Counted from the first letter of the stretch, positions 26,286-35,734 are shown. The stretch: 59,580 bases of DNA from an uncultured archaeon (GCA_902386135.1 CABMIB010000095.1:1-59580); one strand, 5' to 3'. Notes: generated by a model from the letters alone, not told the origin. Program-made: numbers and translations.

Positions 26286-28427
26286 ATGGAACAACAGATG
26301 AATATCAGTACCGAAGAGAGCATTCCTCTTGACGATCCAGGAAACTTCATCAACAGTGAGCTTAGCTGGCTCAAATTCAATCGGAGAGTGCTTGAGGAGG
26401 CAATGGATGAGCGCCAGCCTCTCCTGGAAAGGGTGAAGTTTCTGGCTATTTGCGGGAGCAACATTGATGAGTTCTTCATGGTTCGGGTTTCATCCCTGCG
26501 GCGGCAACTCGCGACAGGCAGGGTCAAAGCACACCCTGACAGGATGTCACCGTCAGAACAGCTTGAAGCGATTCATAAAGAGTTAATTCCACTTATCGCC
26601 GACCATGAACGCTACTGGTATGAACTCTTACCAAAGCTCCGCAGCGAAGGTCTCCATATCAACAGATATAGCGACCTTGAGGAAAAACAGAAGGTTGCTC
26701 TGCGACGCCTCTTCGAATATGAGATATTTCCGACCCTCACTCCTCTGGCATTCGATGCGGCTCATCCTTTCCCATTCATTTCCAATCTCACAATCAACAT
26801 TGCTGTTGTGGTCAGGGTAACCCAGGGTAATTTTGAAAAGCAGATGCTTGCGCGTATCAAGGTACCCGCGGGTTTATTCTCGCGCTTTATCGCTACACCA
26901 GAAGTGGAAACCAGTGAGCATCCTGAAAACAGTACTGCCAGCAAGAAAACCATCCACTTCGTCCTGCTTGAAGACCTTATAGGCGCAAATCTGGACATGC
27001 TCTTCCCAGGTATGGAAGTGGTCGCATCTTATCCTTTCCGCATCACGCGCGATGCTGAAATTAAGGCTCATCTGAATGGGGCAGATGACCTTGCGACCCA
27101 GGTCAAGGAGAGTCTTGAGTTTCGCCGCACCGGGCCGCCCGTGCGGCTTGAAGTGGATGCGTCCATGCCCGATCACATCCGTCACATGCTTGCCAATAAA
27201 CTCGGACTGCCTTCCTACCTGGTCAGCGAGATAGAGGGTATCATGGGGACAGCGGATTTATGGGAACTGATAAGACTGGACCGCCCCGACCTGAAAGATT
27301 CCCGGTTTCTTCCTTCAAATCCCTCATTGTTTGATAACGAAAAAAAAATTTTCCCGGCTCTGCGCAACCGGGATGTCCTGTTCTACTATCCTTATGACAG
27401 TTTTTTGCCCTATATCAAATTTTTACATCAGGCTGCACAGGATCCTGATGTGCTGGCTATAAAAATAACACTTTACCGGATCGATGCCAATTCTCCTGTC
27501 ATTGATGCACTTATTGAGGCGCGGCGGAATGGTAAGCAAGTCGCCGCTGTTGTGGAGCTGACCGCGCGCTTCGATGAAGAGAATAATATTGGGTGGGGAC
27601 ATGAACTTGAGCGGGCGGGTGTACATGTAGCATATGGCAGTCCGGGACTGAAGGTTCACGCCAAATTATGCCTTGTCGTCAGGAGAGAAGGAAAGGAAAT
27701 AATCAGATACGCCTACCTCAGTTCTGGGAACTTCAATGCTGTCACAACCAGGATATACGGCGACCTTGGCTACTTTACCTGCAACCCGCAGATCTGTGCA
27801 GATATGTCACACCTCTTCAACGCACTCACAGGCTATTATGGAAAGCAGAAGTATCATAAACTGCTTGTCGCGCCTTACGATTTGCGGCGTGAATTCCTGG
27901 GACGTATCGAAAGAGAGATCGAACGCCACAGAGAGCACGGGGATGGATACATGGCGTTCAAGAACAATGGCTTAACTGATATGGAGATAATCCTGGCTCT
28001 TTACCGGGCGTCCCAGGCGGGTGTAAAAATCGACCTGAACGTGCGCGCCCTGTGTGCCCTGCGCCCCGGCATTCCGGGAATAAGTGAGAATATCACAGTC
28101 ACATCCATAGTGGGACGTTTTCTTGAACATGCGCGGATCTACTATTTCAGAAATGGCGGGGATGAAGAGGTCTTGCTCGGAAGTGCTGACCTCAGGACAC
28201 GGAACTGTGATGAGCGGGTAGAAATACTCTTCCCGGTGGAGAATCCGCATATAAAATCTGCAATAATCAAGGACATACTCAATGCCCACCTGAAAGATAA
28301 CGTAAAAGCAAGGCGGTTATTGAGCGATGGTACATACGAGCGTGTTGTACTATTTCCCGGAGAGAAAGAGCTGAATTCACAGGAATGGCTGATCGAGAAC
28401 AGGGGGTTGTGGCACGGTTACTTTTAA
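26286..28427 (+). CDS. ppk1: Polyphosphate kinase PPK1
   Basis: 713 residues, normal PPK1 length. Makes polyphosphate reversibly from ATP through a phosphohistidine. Domains: N-terminal helical (INSELSWLKFNRRVLEEA), head, and two phospholipase D-like C-terminal domains. The catalytic His458 lies in GLKVHAKLCLVVRR, with SSGNFNAVTTRIYGDLGYFT after it; His615 in HARIYYFRNGGDEEVLLGSADLRTRNCDERVE is the second site. Ends IENRGLWHGYF, and this tail is partly duplicated 35 bases downstream. No strong ribosome binding site before ATG 26286. Confidence 0.96.
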   Translation: MEQQMNISTEESIPLDDPGNFINSELSWLKFNRRVLEEAMDERQPLLERVKFLAICGSNIDEFFMVRVSSLRRQLATGRVKAHPDRMSPSEQLEAIHKELIPLIADHERYWYELLPKLRSEGLHINRYSDLEEKQKVALRRLFEYEIFPTLTPLAFDAAHPFPFISNLTINIAVVVRVTQGNFEKQMLARIKVPAGLFSRFIATPEVETSEHPENSTASKKTIHFVLLEDLIGANLDMLFPGMEVVASYPFRITRDAEIKAHLNGADDLATQVKESLEFRRTGPPVRLEVDASMPDHIRHMLANKLGLPSYLVSEIEGIMGTADLWELIRLDRPDLKDSRFLPSNPSLFDNEKKIFPALRNRDVLFYYPYDSFLPYIKFLHQAAQDPDVLAIKITLYRIDANSPVIDALIEARRNGKQVAAVVELTARFDEENNIGWGHELERAGVHVAYGSPGLKVHAKLCLVVRREGKEIIRYAYLSSGNFNAVTTRIYGDLGYFTCNPQICADMSHLFNALTGYYGKQKYHKLLVAPYDLRREFLGRIEREIERHREHGDGYMAFKNNGLTDMEIILALYRASQAGVKIDLNVRALCALRPGIPGISENITVTSIVGRFLEHARIYYFRNGGDEEVLLGSADLRTRNCDERVEILFPVENPHIKSAIIKDILNAHLKDNVKARRLLSDGTYERVVLFPGEKELNSQEWLIENRGLWHGYF

Positions 28428-28459
28428 GGATTGTTATAGATATATACATGCACAGACGT

Positions 28460-28501
28460 ATGAAAATCGAGAGCTGGGGGTTGTAGCACGGATATTTCTA
28501 A
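28460..28501 (+). pseudogene. Duplicated fragment of the ppk1 3' end
   Basis: ATG-AAA then IESWGL-stop-HGYF-stop: a copy of the final codons of ppk1 (IENRGLWHGYF) with the Trp codon TGG changed to TAG. It lies between ppk1 and the CHAD gene and marks a recombination or tandem duplication end point. Confidence 0.75.
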
Positions 28502-28598
28502 GAGAGAAGGATCTCTGAAAAACTCTAATGGATATTGCCTTTTCGGGGCTGATACGCTTCGCCCGCTCCTTCGGTCTCTTGCTAAGGAGATAGAAGGC

Positions 28599-29495
28599 GT
28601 GCGTGAGGCGGAGGATATTGAGTTCATTCACAGGATGCGGGTCGCATCAAGGCGTATCCGCTCCTGCCTCCCGCTCTTTGAGGAGTGTTTCCTGTCTAAG
28701 AAGTACAGGGAATGGCGAAAAGAGATCCGCAATATCACACGCGCTCTCAGGGAAGCACGGGATGCAGACGTGCAGATCGCTTTTCTTAAGACATACATAG
28801 AGCAGCCAAAAGAGGAAAGCCTCCGCCCCGGCGCTGAGCGCTTCCTTCTGCGCCTGAGGCAGCGCCGGGAGCGGATGCAGCCGCGTGTGATCAAAGCCAT
28901 AGACAGGCTTCTTGAGAGCGGCGTGGTGGGAGATATGGAAAAGTGGTGCCGTAATATGCGCAAGGGAAGCCGTAACGCGGATGTCAATTCTCCAGTGACC
29001 TATCAAAATGCACTTGTCCACATAACATCGAGGCTTGAGGAGGTATTCGCTCATGAAGCTTCAGTCTACATCCCTGAAAATATAGAAGAGCACCATGCCA
29101 TGCGTATTGCTGTAAAGCGCCTTCGCTATACGATGGAGGTGTTTTCACCCCTTTACGAAGGAGAACTGGAGACCCAGATTGCGGTCTGCAAAAAACTTCA
29201 GGACATGCTCGGAGATCTTCACGACTGCGATGTATGGATGGATTATTTGCCTCAGTTCATGGAGGAGGAACGGGCATATTCTCTTGATTATTTCGGACAT
29301 GACGATTCCTTTAGGATTCTTGAGCCGGGGCTGCTGCACCTCCAGCAGTGCCTGCGCGAGCGTCGCTCTGCGATATATGAGGAGTTTGTAGCATACTGGA
29401 AAGAAATTCAGGAGCAAAACATATGGAATGACCTGAAACAATTTGTCCAGTTAACTTTCGATGAAAAATGTAAGATTCAGGTAAATATAATATAA
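28599..29495 (+). CDS. CHAD domain protein
   Basis: CHAD (conserved histidine alpha-helical) domains bind polyphosphate and are often linked with CYTH and PPK. At least 298 residues from GTG 28599, two four-helix halves. Conserved basic motifs: FIHRMRVASRRIRSCLPLF, ITRALREARDADVQ, EHHAMRIAVKRLRYTMEVF and LGDLHDCDVW. The frame stays open upstream to 28463 with convincing family sequence (FGADTLRPLLRSLAKEIEG) but has no ATG, GTG or TTG there. So the true start is non-canonical, or the gene lost its start when the ppk1 tail was duplicated beside it. Confidence 0.88.
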   Translation: MREAEDIEFIHRMRVASRRIRSCLPLFEECFLSKKYREWRKEIRNITRALREARDADVQIAFLKTYIEQPKEESLRPGAERFLLRLRQRRERMQPRVIKAIDRLLESGVVGDMEKWCRNMRKGSRNADVNSPVTYQNALVHITSRLEEVFAHEASVYIPENIEEHHAMRIAVKRLRYTMEVFSPLYEGELETQIAVCKKLQDMLGDLHDCDVWMDYLPQFMEEERAYSLDYFGHDDSFRILEPGLLHLQQCLRERRSAIYEEFVAYWKEIQEQNIWNDLKQFVQLTFDEKCKIQVNII

Positions 29496-29504
29496 GTATG
29501 GAGA

Positions 29505-31040
29505 GTGAAATATATGAAAGATAGAAAAAAAGTGGGAACGCCAACAGTATCTTCGTGGTGGGAAGAGAGACGTAAAATACAGCAAAGTATAATAAAACCT
29601 AAACCTGCCAAAGCAGAAGCAAAAATAAAGAAAGCCGAGGCAAAAAAAGCAACTGCCAACCTGCCTGCTACGGAGTTATCTCAACCCGCAGAACACGAAG
29701 CCTTTTTACTCATTGGGGACGTTCATGCCAACCTGCCTGCTCTTGAGGCTGTCCTGGAAGATGCCAGCAACAGAGGGGTTTCAACGATCTGGAATGTCGG
29801 CGACCTCACGGGGTACGGTGCTTTTCCAGATGAAGTTGTCAGGAGACTGCGCAAGGAGGACACTCAGAGCGTAGTGGGGAACTACGACCTCAAGGTACTG
29901 AAGGTCAAAGAAAAGGGAAAGGAAAATAAAGAGGAAGAGGCGGTGGAGAAAAAAGAGCCACCTGAAGACCGGAATGCCATCAAGTGGACGTATGATAATC
30001 TCTCGAAGAAGAGCCGCAAGTACCTCAAATCTCTGCCTGAGGAACTCAGACTGGAGGCTGGGGGAAAGCGAACACTTCTTACCCACAGGAGCCCTTCGCC
30101 GGGTGATAAACAAATCGGCCCTGAAACGCCGGATGAGAGCCTCCGTGAGCTTGCCCATCTCGCTGATGCTGATGTGATCATCTTCGGGCATTCGCACATT
30201 CCCTTTTCCCGTCAGGTTGATGGTGTATGGTTCATCAACCCCGGAGGCACAGGAAGACAGGATGACGGTGATCCTCGAGCCAGCTACGCAATCCTGCAGG
30301 TAAACCCCTTCGAAGTGAACCACTACCATGTCGCCTATGATGCTTCGATCGCCGCAGCAGCCATACGGAAAAACGGCCTTCCTGAGATTTTCGCCCAGAT
30401 GATTCTTCAGGGGCGCTCACCGGACGCGGTGGCTCAGGAACTGTCAAAGAAGAATGAAAGCCGCCTGGAGGAGGTTCGGAAGACTGCTCGCAGCTTTGGT
30501 TATAGTGATGGGCACAGCAGTCAGGTGACAAGGCTGGCTATGCGGCTCTTCGATGAACTCGGAGGGCTTCATGGACTCGGTGCCGTGGAACGCTTCTGGC
30601 TCCAATATGCAGGCATCCTTCATGATATCGGGTGGGTCGAAGGTCAGAAGGGGCATCACAAGGCATCACTCCGCATTATCCTTGCCGAGCCGCATCTGCC
30701 CTTTGATGAAAGGGAGCGGAATATCGTAGGTTCAATCGCCCGTTACCACAGGAAAAAACTTCCGAATAAAGGGCACCCCAACTTTGCTGCACTACAGCGA
30801 GGTGAGCGGCAGAAAGTAAAGGCGCTGTCAGCGATTCTTCGCGTGGCGGACGGACTGGATTTCACCCAGCAGAGCCTTGTTAAAGATATCACATGTGAGG
30901 TTTCCCCGGAGCAGGTGATTGTCAATTGTGCTGTTTCAGGCGAAGCAGAAACCGAGAAGGAGAGAGCCATGAAAAAAGGAGATCTGTTCGAGAAGGTATT
31001 CAATCGGGATCTCGCAATTTCATTAGACCTTGTATCATGA
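29505..31040 (+). CDS. Metallophosphoesterase fused to a Ppx/GppA-type HD domain
   Basis: 511 residues. A Lys/Ala-rich extension (1-65) leads to a YfcE/MJ0936-like calcineurin phosphoesterase with GDVHAN, NVGDLTGYG, VVGNYD, LLTHRSPSP and GHSHIPFSR (about 70-270). A highly charged insert KEKGKENKEEEAVEKKE sits inside it. From about 315 an HD domain resembling the C-terminal domain of Ppx/GppA follows: AGILHDIGWVEGQKGHHK, SIARYHRKKLP, AILRVADGLDFTQQSLV. The fusion suggests hydrolysis of a phosphate ester or polyphosphate with a regulatory or second catalytic HD site. ATG 29514 (MKDRKK) is an alternative start. Confidence 0.85.
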   Translation: MKYMKDRKKVGTPTVSSWWEERRKIQQSIIKPKPAKAEAKIKKAEAKKATANLPATELSQPAEHEAFLLIGDVHANLPALEAVLEDASNRGVSTIWNVGDLTGYGAFPDEVVRRLRKEDTQSVVGNYDLKVLKVKEKGKENKEEEAVEKKEPPEDRNAIKWTYDNLSKKSRKYLKSLPEELRLEAGGKRTLLTHRSPSPGDKQIGPETPDESLRELAHLADADVIIFGHSHIPFSRQVDGVWFINPGGTGRQDDGDPRASYAILQVNPFEVNHYHVAYDASIAAAAIRKNGLPEIFAQMILQGRSPDAVAQELSKKNESRLEEVRKTARSFGYSDGHSSQVTRLAMRLFDELGGLHGLGAVERFWLQYAGILHDIGWVEGQKGHHKASLRIILAEPHLPFDERERNIVGSIARYHRKKLPNKGHPNFAALQRGERQKVKALSAILRVADGLDFTQQSLVKDITCEVSPEQVIVNCAVSGEAETEKERAMKKGDLFEKVFNRDLAISLDLVS

Positions 31041-31123
31041 CTGCCGCCGAGCATGTCATCGGATTCATCGATATCGATACCGATGTACATGCTCATTGAT
31101 CACCTAAATCAGAAACTTTCAAT

Positions 31124-33037
31124 ATGACCGAGAAGAAGAGTATCCTAAAAGAACTGGGCGAGGAAGAACTCCTCCTGCCTGAACTGGTGAACGCGGCGCT
31201 CGCTGCCAATGAAAGGATTAAGTACTATTTCACGCTGCTTCAGACAGCCCAATCCAGGGCTCTGCATCCGGACCGTGAATTCCCCAGCCTTAAAAAAGAG
31301 AGGGAAACTGCCGGGGTTGAGAACGTACTGCTTGATAGTGTAGTGCAAGGGGCAGAGGATCTTGGTTCCGGAACGTATCGAATTCCCTATGCAGACGAGA
31401 TATTCTCAGCCATAAAAGCATGCATGCAGGAGATGTCTCTTCCCATTCTGGCAAGGGGGGAGGCGAACGATTATGATAAACGGCTCACAGAGTTGCTTGA
31501 GGGCTGGCCTGCTGCCGGGGAAGAAGCGCTGAGTGAGCAGTTCCTTCAGAGGATAACCTCCGGCGACCGAAAAAGCGGGGACAGCCTCCACCTCCTCGTG
31601 ATAGACATGCACAGAACGCTGAATTCTATGCAGGGAGAGCTCTCGCAGGAGAATATCGATGGTGCCATGACCTACCTGCTGGAAGAGGGCGACAGGGTAC
31701 TGGTCAGGGCGTTCATGGCAGGGGTTAACCACACCGCTCCTCTCAAATTTGACCACCCCGGCCTGGGGACAACCGCCACGCGCATGGGCACAAGGCTCGT
31801 CATTCAGAACGACATAGGACTGACCGATGCGCATGTGCTGGTGGTGAACATCGAAGGAATGACCGTGTCCATCGTGCACACAGATATTCATATGCCCAGG
31901 CTAAAATTCTTCCAGAGCCTTTTCGATACGTGGGATGTGAAGTGGGAGGATGCACTATCAAAGCGCGTCGGTGATCAGTTCGAGAAGGAGGTATATCACC
32001 TCTCCACAGGGAGATATACAGCCAGGGACTTCCCCGATCTTGAGGCTTTTCTCACCCACCTTGGATCCAGGATAGTGTTCCTGATCGACTGGAACAGGGC
32101 ACGCAAGCGGCTTCGGAACTTCCTCCCCAATAAAGATTGCATAGCCGTTCTTAAATGGGCGGCAGACAATGAGGTCGGGCATATCGCATTCTTCAACCTG
32201 GGCGGGGAAAGGATCATCTATGATGCCCTTCTACTGTCTATGTCCTGCGGAGAGCCGCTTCATCAGATACTGGGCCGTGAGAAGTGCATGGAATATTTCC
32301 AGTGGGTGCTCAGGACGGCAGCGACCGGACTATTGACCGGCAGCTCCCGATCTCTTATTCAGGATGAAATAAAGGCTGATCTCCTGGGATACCTCAGATC
32401 CGCATACGAGGATCTCATGGGAATGTGCGAAGAGCATACATCACTTATAATCGAGGCAGCAAATGCCGTGGGTGACTCCCTCCGCCAGCGTGATGGAGAC
32501 TTCGCGGCCCGCAGTGCACAGAAGATCAGGGTCTGGGAAAGTCAGGCTGATGAACTCGTGAGGAAGGTTCGAACTCTTTCCAGGAGGGCTGAAGAGGCAT
32601 CGTTTTTTGCCGCGCTGATAAACGCATCTGACATTGCACTTGACCATCTCGAAAAGGCATCGTTCTTTGCCACACTCATTCCCCCGGATGCACGGTCAAG
32701 GGAAGCCCATGCTGATCTGCGCACAGTGGCAGAGATAGCGCAGAGGTGCAGTCAGGAATTCTTAAAAACCCTCATATCTGCCCGGGAAGTTCATAAAGGC
32801 TACAGCCGTGAGGAGATGGCGGACTTCCTCAGGGCTTCGGACAGTGTGATGGGCCTAGAAAAGGAGTGCGATGAGGCGCTGCGGAAAACTGTGCAAAGTA
32901 TCCTCAGAGAAAGTGCGGACGATAAGGGGTTCTTGGTTTACTTTGAGCTTGCCCGCAGTATCATGGCATCCACAAGCTCTCTCATGAAGGCAGCATGCAT
33001 CATGCATGATAATATTTTCGAAAGCATGAAAAGGTAG
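31124..33037 (+). CDS. Large phosphate-island protein with PhoU/DUF47-like C-terminal helices
   Basis: 637 residues, family not recognised as a whole. Residues about 45-70 (SRALHPDREFPSLKKERETAGVENV) match the C-terminus of the PPX at 23705 at both DNA and protein level, evidently a transferred fragment. The middle (about 140-400) is an alpha/beta region with HLLVIDMHRTLN, FMAGVNHTAPLKFDHPG and LIDWNRARKRLRNFLP. The last about 220 residues are long helices resembling DUF47/PhoU (WESQADELVRKVRTLSRRAEE, ECDEALRKTVQSIL). It ends six bases before the PPDK-like gene, so the two are probably one operon and act together. Confidence 0.7.
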   Translation: MTEKKSILKELGEEELLLPELVNAALAANERIKYYFTLLQTAQSRALHPDREFPSLKKERETAGVENVLLDSVVQGAEDLGSGTYRIPYADEIFSAIKACMQEMSLPILARGEANDYDKRLTELLEGWPAAGEEALSEQFLQRITSGDRKSGDSLHLLVIDMHRTLNSMQGELSQENIDGAMTYLLEEGDRVLVRAFMAGVNHTAPLKFDHPGLGTTATRMGTRLVIQNDIGLTDAHVLVVNIEGMTVSIVHTDIHMPRLKFFQSLFDTWDVKWEDALSKRVGDQFEKEVYHLSTGRYTARDFPDLEAFLTHLGSRIVFLIDWNRARKRLRNFLPNKDCIAVLKWAADNEVGHIAFFNLGGERIIYDALLLSMSCGEPLHQILGREKCMEYFQWVLRTAATGLLTGSSRSLIQDEIKADLLGYLRSAYEDLMGMCEEHTSLIIEAANAVGDSLRQRDGDFAARSAQKIRVWESQADELVRKVRTLSRRAEEASFFAALINASDIALDHLEKASFFATLIPPDARSREAHADLRTVAEIAQRCSQEFLKTLISAREVHKGYSREEMADFLRASDSVMGLEKECDEALRKTVQSILRESADDKGFLVYFELARSIMASTSSLMKAACIMHDNIFESMKR

Positions 33038-33042
33038 GTTTT

Positions 33043-34653
33043 ATGGCAAGCGATGGTCCAAGGATGGTCACGTTCGGGCACGGCCCACAGGTTGAGATAA
33101 CATCTGAAGATTTCGGCAACAAGGCAGCTTACCTGGCGAGAATAGCAAAACTAGGGATTCCAGTTCCACCGGGCTTCTCTTTGAACGTTTCAATCTGCGA
33201 GGAATACTACCGGAATGGAGGGAAACTCCCCAGAGACGTGCCAGACCTGCTACGTCAGGGAATCGCATTCATCGAGAGAGCCACAGGATTGACATTCGGC
33301 GGAAGTAAACCGCTTCTTGTATCTGTGAGATCCGGTGCCCCTGTCACGATGCCTGGCATTATGGAAACATTGCTGAATGTGGGTCTCAACAGGGAAACAC
33401 TTCGGAGAATGATGTCCCTGACAGGAAATCCCCGCTTTTCCTGGGATTGCTACAGGAGACTCATGGAAAACTTCGGTGAAGTAGTGTTCTCTCATGATGC
33501 CGGGCAATACAGATCGCTCTTAAACGACGCTATGAAAAGAGAGAGTATACTGGATGAAGTGGAGCTGGAATCCAGCAGTCTGAAGCGCCTTGCAGGGGAA
33601 TATGAAAGGATATTTCTGGCAGGCGGACGCAAGCTTCCTGAGGACGTTTATGAACAACTCGAACTTGCTGTTGTCGCTGTCCTTCGATCCTGGATGAACC
33701 CCAGGGCGCAGGCATTCCGCAGAATGAACCTGGTACGCAATGTCCGCGGGACTGCAGTAACGGTGCAGGCCATGGTCTATGGGAATATAGGTCCACGTTC
33801 TGGCGCAGGCGTTGCCTTCACGAGGAACCCCTGGACAGGGGAGAACGAACTCCTGCTCGACTTCAAGTTCGGCGCCCAGGGAGAGGATGTGGTATCCGGT
33901 GCACAATCAGCCGCCACACAGAGAGAGCTACTGGAAACTATGCCCCAGGTAGATCAGGAACTCCTTGCAGTGGGCAGGAAGATTGAATCACATTTTAAAG
34001 ACATGCAGGATATAGAGTTCACGGTACAGGAAGGGAAGTTGTATATCCTCCAGAGCCGCGATGGAAAGAGGTCGCCGCTTGCAGCTCTTAGAATTGCCGT
34101 GGAGCTGTGCCAGGAGGGGGTCATCTCGCCGCAGGAAGCGCTGCAGAGGCTGCGAGAAGTGGATATTGAATCTATCAGCGTTCAGAAGGTAATCTCTCAT
34201 GAAGCTCCCCTTGCCGCTGGAATATCCGCATCCAGCGGGGTAGCCTCAGGTCGAATCGCGTTCACAGGCAGGGTGGCGGAAAGGTTCTCTGCTGAGGGAC
34301 CGGTGATCCTGGTCAGGGAGATGGTCACGCCTGACGACATTCCGAGAATCGCCATCTGCGCAGGAATACTCACTGCCCGCGGGGCCAGAACCTCCCATGC
34401 AGCAGTAGTTGCCCGCCAGATGGGTAAGGTCTGCATTGTGAACTGCACTGATCTTGAAATTGATGTTCCCAATCATAAGTGCCAGCTGGGCGGGCGGGAG
34501 CTTTCTGAAGGAGATGTAATCACTCTGGACGGAAATGCAGGCTTAGTGTATCTTGATCATAGAAAAGTGGAAGTGTTGTACGAGAAGCCCCTTGCACTGA
34601 TTGCTGTCGTGAAAAGCTGGGAGAGAGCCTCTGAAAATACTATATTATCATAA
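33043..34653 (+). CDS. PPDK-like dikinase lacking the PEP/pyruvate domain
   Basis: 536 residues. The N-terminal ATP-grasp part matches pyruvate phosphate dikinase: GNKAAYLARIAKLGIPVPPGFS, SVRSGAPVTMPGIMETLLNVGLN, GVAFTRNPWTGENELL and DIEFTVQEGKLYILQSRDGKR. The swivelling phosphohistidine domain follows with GARTSHAAVVARQMGK (His452). The protein then stops; the C-terminal TIM barrel for PEP/pyruvate (about 350 residues in PPDK) is missing and no such fragment follows. It could phosphorylate its own His from ATP and pass phosphate to another acceptor, as rifampin phosphotransferase does. The partner protein at 31124 is the obvious candidate (inference). Confidence 0.85.
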   Translation: MASDGPRMVTFGHGPQVEITSEDFGNKAAYLARIAKLGIPVPPGFSLNVSICEEYYRNGGKLPRDVPDLLRQGIAFIERATGLTFGGSKPLLVSVRSGAPVTMPGIMETLLNVGLNRETLRRMMSLTGNPRFSWDCYRRLMENFGEVVFSHDAGQYRSLLNDAMKRESILDEVELESSSLKRLAGEYERIFLAGGRKLPEDVYEQLELAVVAVLRSWMNPRAQAFRRMNLVRNVRGTAVTVQAMVYGNIGPRSGAGVAFTRNPWTGENELLLDFKFGAQGEDVVSGAQSAATQRELLETMPQVDQELLAVGRKIESHFKDMQDIEFTVQEGKLYILQSRDGKRSPLAALRIAVELCQEGVISPQEALQRLREVDIESISVQKVISHEAPLAAGISASSGVASGRIAFTGRVAERFSAEGPVILVREMVTPDDIPRIAICAGILTARGARTSHAAVVARQMGKVCIVNCTDLEIDVPNHKCQLGGRELSEGDVITLDGNAGLVYLDHRKVEVLYEKPLALIAVVKSWERASENTILS

Positions 34654-34662
34654 TTTCAGATT

Positions 34663-35577
34663 TCATGCAGTGAGCTGTTTGCGGATCGATTTTAAGTCCT
34701 TTCGGCGTTTTCCGCTAAGCTTGGGATAAGTCATTTTTAAGCCTTTTAGCATGTCAAGAATAATCTGGGAAATTATCAACTGAGCGTTTTCTTTGTCATC
34801 GGATGGAATGATATACCAGGGGTTATTAGTGGTGCTTGTAGCACTCAGGCAGGCTTCATAGGCTTTCATGTAACGTTTCCAAAATTTCCTCTCCACAATA
34901 TCATCCGGGCTGAACTTCCAGTTCTTTTCTGGATCGTCAATGCGTTTGAGAAAACGCTTTCTCTGTTCCTCCTTCGATATATGGAGGAAAAATTTGATGA
35001 TTCGCGTTCCGTTGCGATATAGATGGTTCTCCAAGTCCAGGATAGAACGATAGCGCTCTTGCCAAATGGTTTTCTTATCAAACCCATCCGGAAGCCCCTC
35101 GCTCCTGAGAATCTCTGGGTGTACACGAACAATCAGTACTTCCTCATAATAGGAGCGATTAAAGATACCAATTCGCCCTCGTTCAGGCAGGTAAACGGTC
35201 GTACGCCATAGAAAATCATGCTGAAGTTCCATGGTGCTGGGATGTTTGAAACTGAAAACCTGGCAGCCTTGTGGATTGACACCAGACATAATATGCTTGA
35301 TCGCACTATCTTTTCCTGCGGAATCCATTCCCTGAAAAATCAGCAATATAGAATGGCGGTTTGATGCGTAAAGAAGACTCTGCAACGATCTCAGTTCTTC
35401 AACGTGTTCTCTGAGAATCTGCTGGTACTGCTCCTTTGACTTGTAAATTGGCATTACAATCGTCGGCCTCTGCTTGAGTTTGATCTTTTCACCTGTCTGC
35501 ACAAGGAAATCTCTGGAATTGATTTTCATCCCTATCACTTCTGATAATCTCATAATTGTTATATTGCCATCTATCAC
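34663..35577 (-). CDS. ppk2: Polyphosphate kinase 2 family protein
   Basis: P-loop kinase using polyphosphate to phosphorylate nucleotides (or the reverse). Walker A in [21 protein letters not shown]; lid and base motifs [51 protein letters not shown] and [15 protein letters not shown]. The motifs fit the one-domain class I/III PPK2 enzymes. 304 residues from 35577, or 288 from ATG 35529, which matches the usual family start and has AGTGATAGGG ahead of it. Convergent with the PPDK-like gene (nine-base gap). Confidence 0.93.
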   Translation of the reverse strand: MIDGNITIMRLSEVIGMKINSRDFLVQTGEKIKLKQRPTIVMPIYKSKEQYQQILREHVEELRSLQSLLYASNRHSILLIFQGMDSAGKDSAIKHIMSGVNPQGCQVFSFKHPSTMELQHDFLWRTTVYLPERGRIGIFNRSYYEEVLIVRVHPEILRSEGLPDGFDKKTIWQERYRSILDLENHLYRNGTRIIKFFLHISKEEQRKRFLKRIDDPEKNWKFSPDDIVERKFWKRYMKAYEACLSATSTTNNPWYIIPSDDKENAQLIISQIILDMLKGLKMTYPKLSGKRRKDLKSIRKQLTA

Positions 35578-35640
35578 ACCATCTCACACCATATCATTTT
35601 TTTGATTTCTCCTTCAAGTGAAATATAACTAACCCTTCCG

Positions 35641-35690
35641 AATAATAATAATATAGCCTATATATACTATATAGATAATTTTTATATGTT
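35641..35690. promoter_or_regulatory. CTATATATACTATATAG promoter element
   Basis: AATATAGCCTATATATACTA then TATAGATAATTTTTATATGTT lies between the divergent ppk2 gene and a 30-residue frame. The core equals that of the phosphate-type elements. TTTTTATATG can serve as a TATA box for the plus-strand frame, while the opposite strand can serve ppk2. Confidence 0.6.
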
Positions 35691-35734
35691 AATTGAGCAT
35701 TTGGTAAGATTGCACGTCAAAGGGCGAGTTAACC

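Noticed and set aside
29781-30329. 182-codon minus-strand frame
   Set aside because: Antisense of the metallophosphoesterase/HD gene, whose motifs are unambiguous.
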